Positions 16,901 to 17,799 of a stretch of 17,799 nucleotides of DNA are shown here, piece by piece; the first letter of the stretch is position 1; every line of letters starts with the position of its first letter. The DNA comes from an uncultured delta proteobacterium (lineage in GTDB: Bacteria; Myxococcota_A; Polyangia; Polyangiales; Ga0077539): NCBI GenBank assembly GCA_903885885.1, contig CAISKJ010001442.1:1-17799 (forward strand). Direction: 5' to 3'. The notes below the pieces were generated by a model. The model had not been told where the DNA came from and ran no database searches. It saw nothing but the letters and a program-made list of their open reading frames with translations. A program made the position numbers and the translations under genes.

Positions 16901-17799
16901 GTACTGTCATCGGTAGCGATTGAAGGTCCCCAATCGCTTTCCGAGAAGATAACGCCGATCCACTTAATTGTATCAGTCCGGTTTCCTGCAGCTGCTGCCT
17001 CGGCACCAGCGAAGTCATAGTAGTCGAGAAGATAGGCGAAATTTCGGAGGGCTTGGGGATAGCCGTTCTGCATCCGGAAGTACGCCCACCCGACTTTATA
17101 GAGCGACTTTGACCAGAATTGCCCATACTCGATCTGCGGATCGAATTGAGCGCGGGCAGCTGCTGAGGTTACAACGAGCGAATTGCCGTCGATCGCGCCT
17201 TGGATACCTGCAGTAGGCGTAGCTGCTCTGCTGACGGCAGTGCGCCGACGCTCGCTCGCCCGCATCGACGCTTGATAGGCTGCAATCGAGAGCGCGTTGC
17301 CCTCATCATCTCGCGCGGTGTCGAAGTGGAAGTCGCCAATATAATACCAGGTTTCGCCTGCGTATCTGGAAGGCTGACCATTTGCACCACGAATGGGTTC
17401 GCAATTTTGGTAATCGCGCGGAATGGTCGCTGGTTCGTTGGGGCTTGTCAGACTTGCTGCGGCAAGTGCGGCGTTGACTTCGGAGTTGGCAGCGGGCGCG
17501 CCGCCACCGTCCTCCTGCGTTTGTACGGGCGGTGAGATCAGCTGAGGGGCGCGGGCACGGAGAACATCGAAGAGGTGTCCGCACGCGATTGGAGAGTCGG
17601 TAGGCTGAAGCGGTGCCAACAAGTCGAAGGCACGCTCGGATTCGTAGTGGAAGCGAGAAGGACAGACGAGTCCCTTGTATGAGCTGATCGCCTCGTCTTC
17701 GTGGCCCATCTCCTTCAACACCCACCCGAGCAGGTAGTGGGTCGCGTCGCGGAGGCGAAATGCCTGAAACCTCTCGATGATGTTCCGGTAGAGCAGGAC
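13978..17799 (-). CDS. gltD: Very large TPR protein, GltD/AgmU-like, 5' end cut off by window edge
   Basis: The frame stays open to the right edge, so the start lies outside the window; 1273 C-terminal residues are visible. A GTG at 17721 could be taken as a start, but the 26 codons before it (VLLYRNIIERFQAFRLRDAT...) are TPR-like helix in the same style, so it is internal. The protein is a chain of degenerate TPR/helical repeats, for example AYLELANDYFQQTKYYEA, YNRGDALFWAKNYMESARAY and LFYTALAYERTNRFDTATQT, with acidic and Gln-rich linkers. The C-terminal quarter contains a coiled coil rich in Gln, Arg and Glu (RLRDQAQELRDRLQAQQDE). No enzymatic motif is seen. M. xanthus AgmU (GltD) is a TPR protein of similar size that works in the periplasm and cytoplasm as a gliding scaffold and is encoded just before GltE. 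Order and size make this the best match. Other large TPR proteins look alike, so the assignment leans on context. GC is lower here than anywhere else in the window. Confidence 0.75.
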   Translation of the reverse strand, partial: VLLYRNIIERFQAFRLRDATHYLLGWVLKEMGHEDEAISSYKGLVCPSRFHYESERAFDLLAPLQPTDSPIACGHLFDVLRARAPQLISPPVQTQEDGGGAPAANSEVNAALAAASLTSPNEPATIPRDYQNCEPIRGANGQPSRYAGETWYYIGDFHFDTARDDEGNALSIAAYQASMRASERRRTAVSRAATPTAGIQGAIDGNSLVVTSAAARAQFDPQIEYGQFWSKSLYKVGWAYFRMQNGYPQALRNFAYLLDYYDFAGAEAAAAGNRTDTIKWIGVIFSESDWGPSIATDDSTRCQSLVESVARPPVDPSRPAFDCAGIMRVVSPFDATQVLSRRGPGSAASRPTAVPGRPTYIPQDRAWTPEAYLELANDYFQQTKYYEAITLYRMFLELYPLHFQAPRVAESIAIAYERQRQFDQAIDERGRLAQYVEGTAWWAANPDHPEAQRYAEQIARNSLHDTAIQHHQTAGRLRQEALTLIGQARAAQGPQQAELQGRAVDALRRADLEYAAAVQAYTQFIDNYPNDEAAYEFRYNRGDALFWAKNYMESARAYAQVRDSNENDQYLVASAYMVVKSLEMFLRNQAQARQIDPCIAMRAGLRRDEILDEAGNSILNDQQAEQCSQAPVSDGQVTQAQMPDAVQQLMDARIAYANRVPRNLDNETALRDVVQIDAQHPENNPPYRPKFAYLNARTLLRFGRVQEAEALYRRILEVYCEDPTVAGATFADLNNLLVLQNRQDDLESLAREQSGRTCAGVSSGTIGDVLRAAQFRHAMELYHQAERAPADQSAVLYERAAREMDDAVRANRNHPQAALALFYTALAYERTNRFDTATQTYIRITQDYNSTRNAAGQELAGEDLTQRVNILEQSNFRAGVNLERIFDYDNSIRYYSNVATDTRFSPATDHDAHVHDSLASVALITTNLGRWTQARLAWQNFLPRASAGRERAEAEFRIAEIPFRSGDWGEAIRSLQDYIRRAPATTDNAQYRVQAQYNIALAYRSQNNDAQYRRALREVATVFRASGQQPGSVAAAWAAEALYRDLDDQVVAFTRVQFQRGDATALRQQIQRFKDQLRSIDTSARDTIALRGGEYSIGALSRQGEAHEYLATQEARLGELIELSREEQAQFSRAEQAIARLEALATRLDRANPDQAQRLRDQAQELRDRLQAQQDERRQRVQTAFDEESAAERQLAIINYATAVNTARTQNIPTNFSSRALERLRSEDNRPLLDQALARQQVFQYQPGMFNTEAPGATISQSTPIATPRLATE

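Noticed and set aside
15682..16923. + strand frame (413 codons) opposite the large TPR gene
   Set aside because: Antisense to continuous TPR helices, with no start signal and no domain.
1..17799. tRNA, rRNA, CRISPR arrays, insertion sequences, prophage or toxin-antitoxin genes
   Set aside because: No cloverleaf, spaced direct repeats, transposase-like frame or terminal inverted repeats seen on reading both strands.

Overview
The window looks like chromosomal DNA of a deltaproteobacterial or Myxococcota-type Gram-negative bacterium. The best clue is a protein ending in the AgmX/PglI-type (TonB-like) C-terminal domain, set among TPR proteins, a lipoprotein and an outer-membrane barrel in an order resembling part of the Myxococcus xanthus glt gliding-motility locus. 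I see no RNA genes, CRISPR arrays, insertion sequences or phage genes. The longest stretch without a gene is only 195 nt (10272-10466).

Left block (1-5404, + strand, about 70 percent GC in lines counted by hand). Three tightly packed genes: a SrfC-like protein with a dynamin/GTPase-like motif, cut by the window edge; a SrfB-like protein with an Hsp70/actin-type ATPase fold; and an unrecognised 266-residue protein. The first two overlap by 7 nt (ATGCTGA) and the second and third are 3 nt apart, so they read as one operon. The SrfB-like gene is broken by a +1 frameshift at a run of six C (3608-3613). Removing one C restores a continuous 942-residue protein with all three nucleotide-binding motifs of the fold.

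Right block (5407-17799, - strand, about 65 falling to about 50 percent GC). Reading in the direction of transcription, from right to left: a very large TPR protein (GltD/AgmU-like, cut by the right edge), a TPR lipoprotein (GltE/AglT-like), a small secreted protein (GltF position), a one-span FHA-like/TonB-like protein (GltG/PglI-like), a small secreted coiled-coil protein with two cysteines, an outer-membrane beta-barrel (GltH position), and an inner-membrane protein with two VWA domains around a glutamine-amidotransferase-like domain. The first four look co-transcribed from a promoter outside the window. A strong sigma70-like promoter at 10311-10338 should start a second unit covering the last three genes.

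Together the right block predicts an envelope-spanning assembly: a cytoplasmic FHA-like domain tied through one membrane helix to a periplasmic TonB-like tail, periplasmic TPR scaffolds, and an outer-membrane barrel. Whether it drives gliding or another surface process cannot be read from the sequence. The VWA protein at its end is the least expected member. The two blocks converge with their stop codons 2 nt apart, close to where base composition changes.
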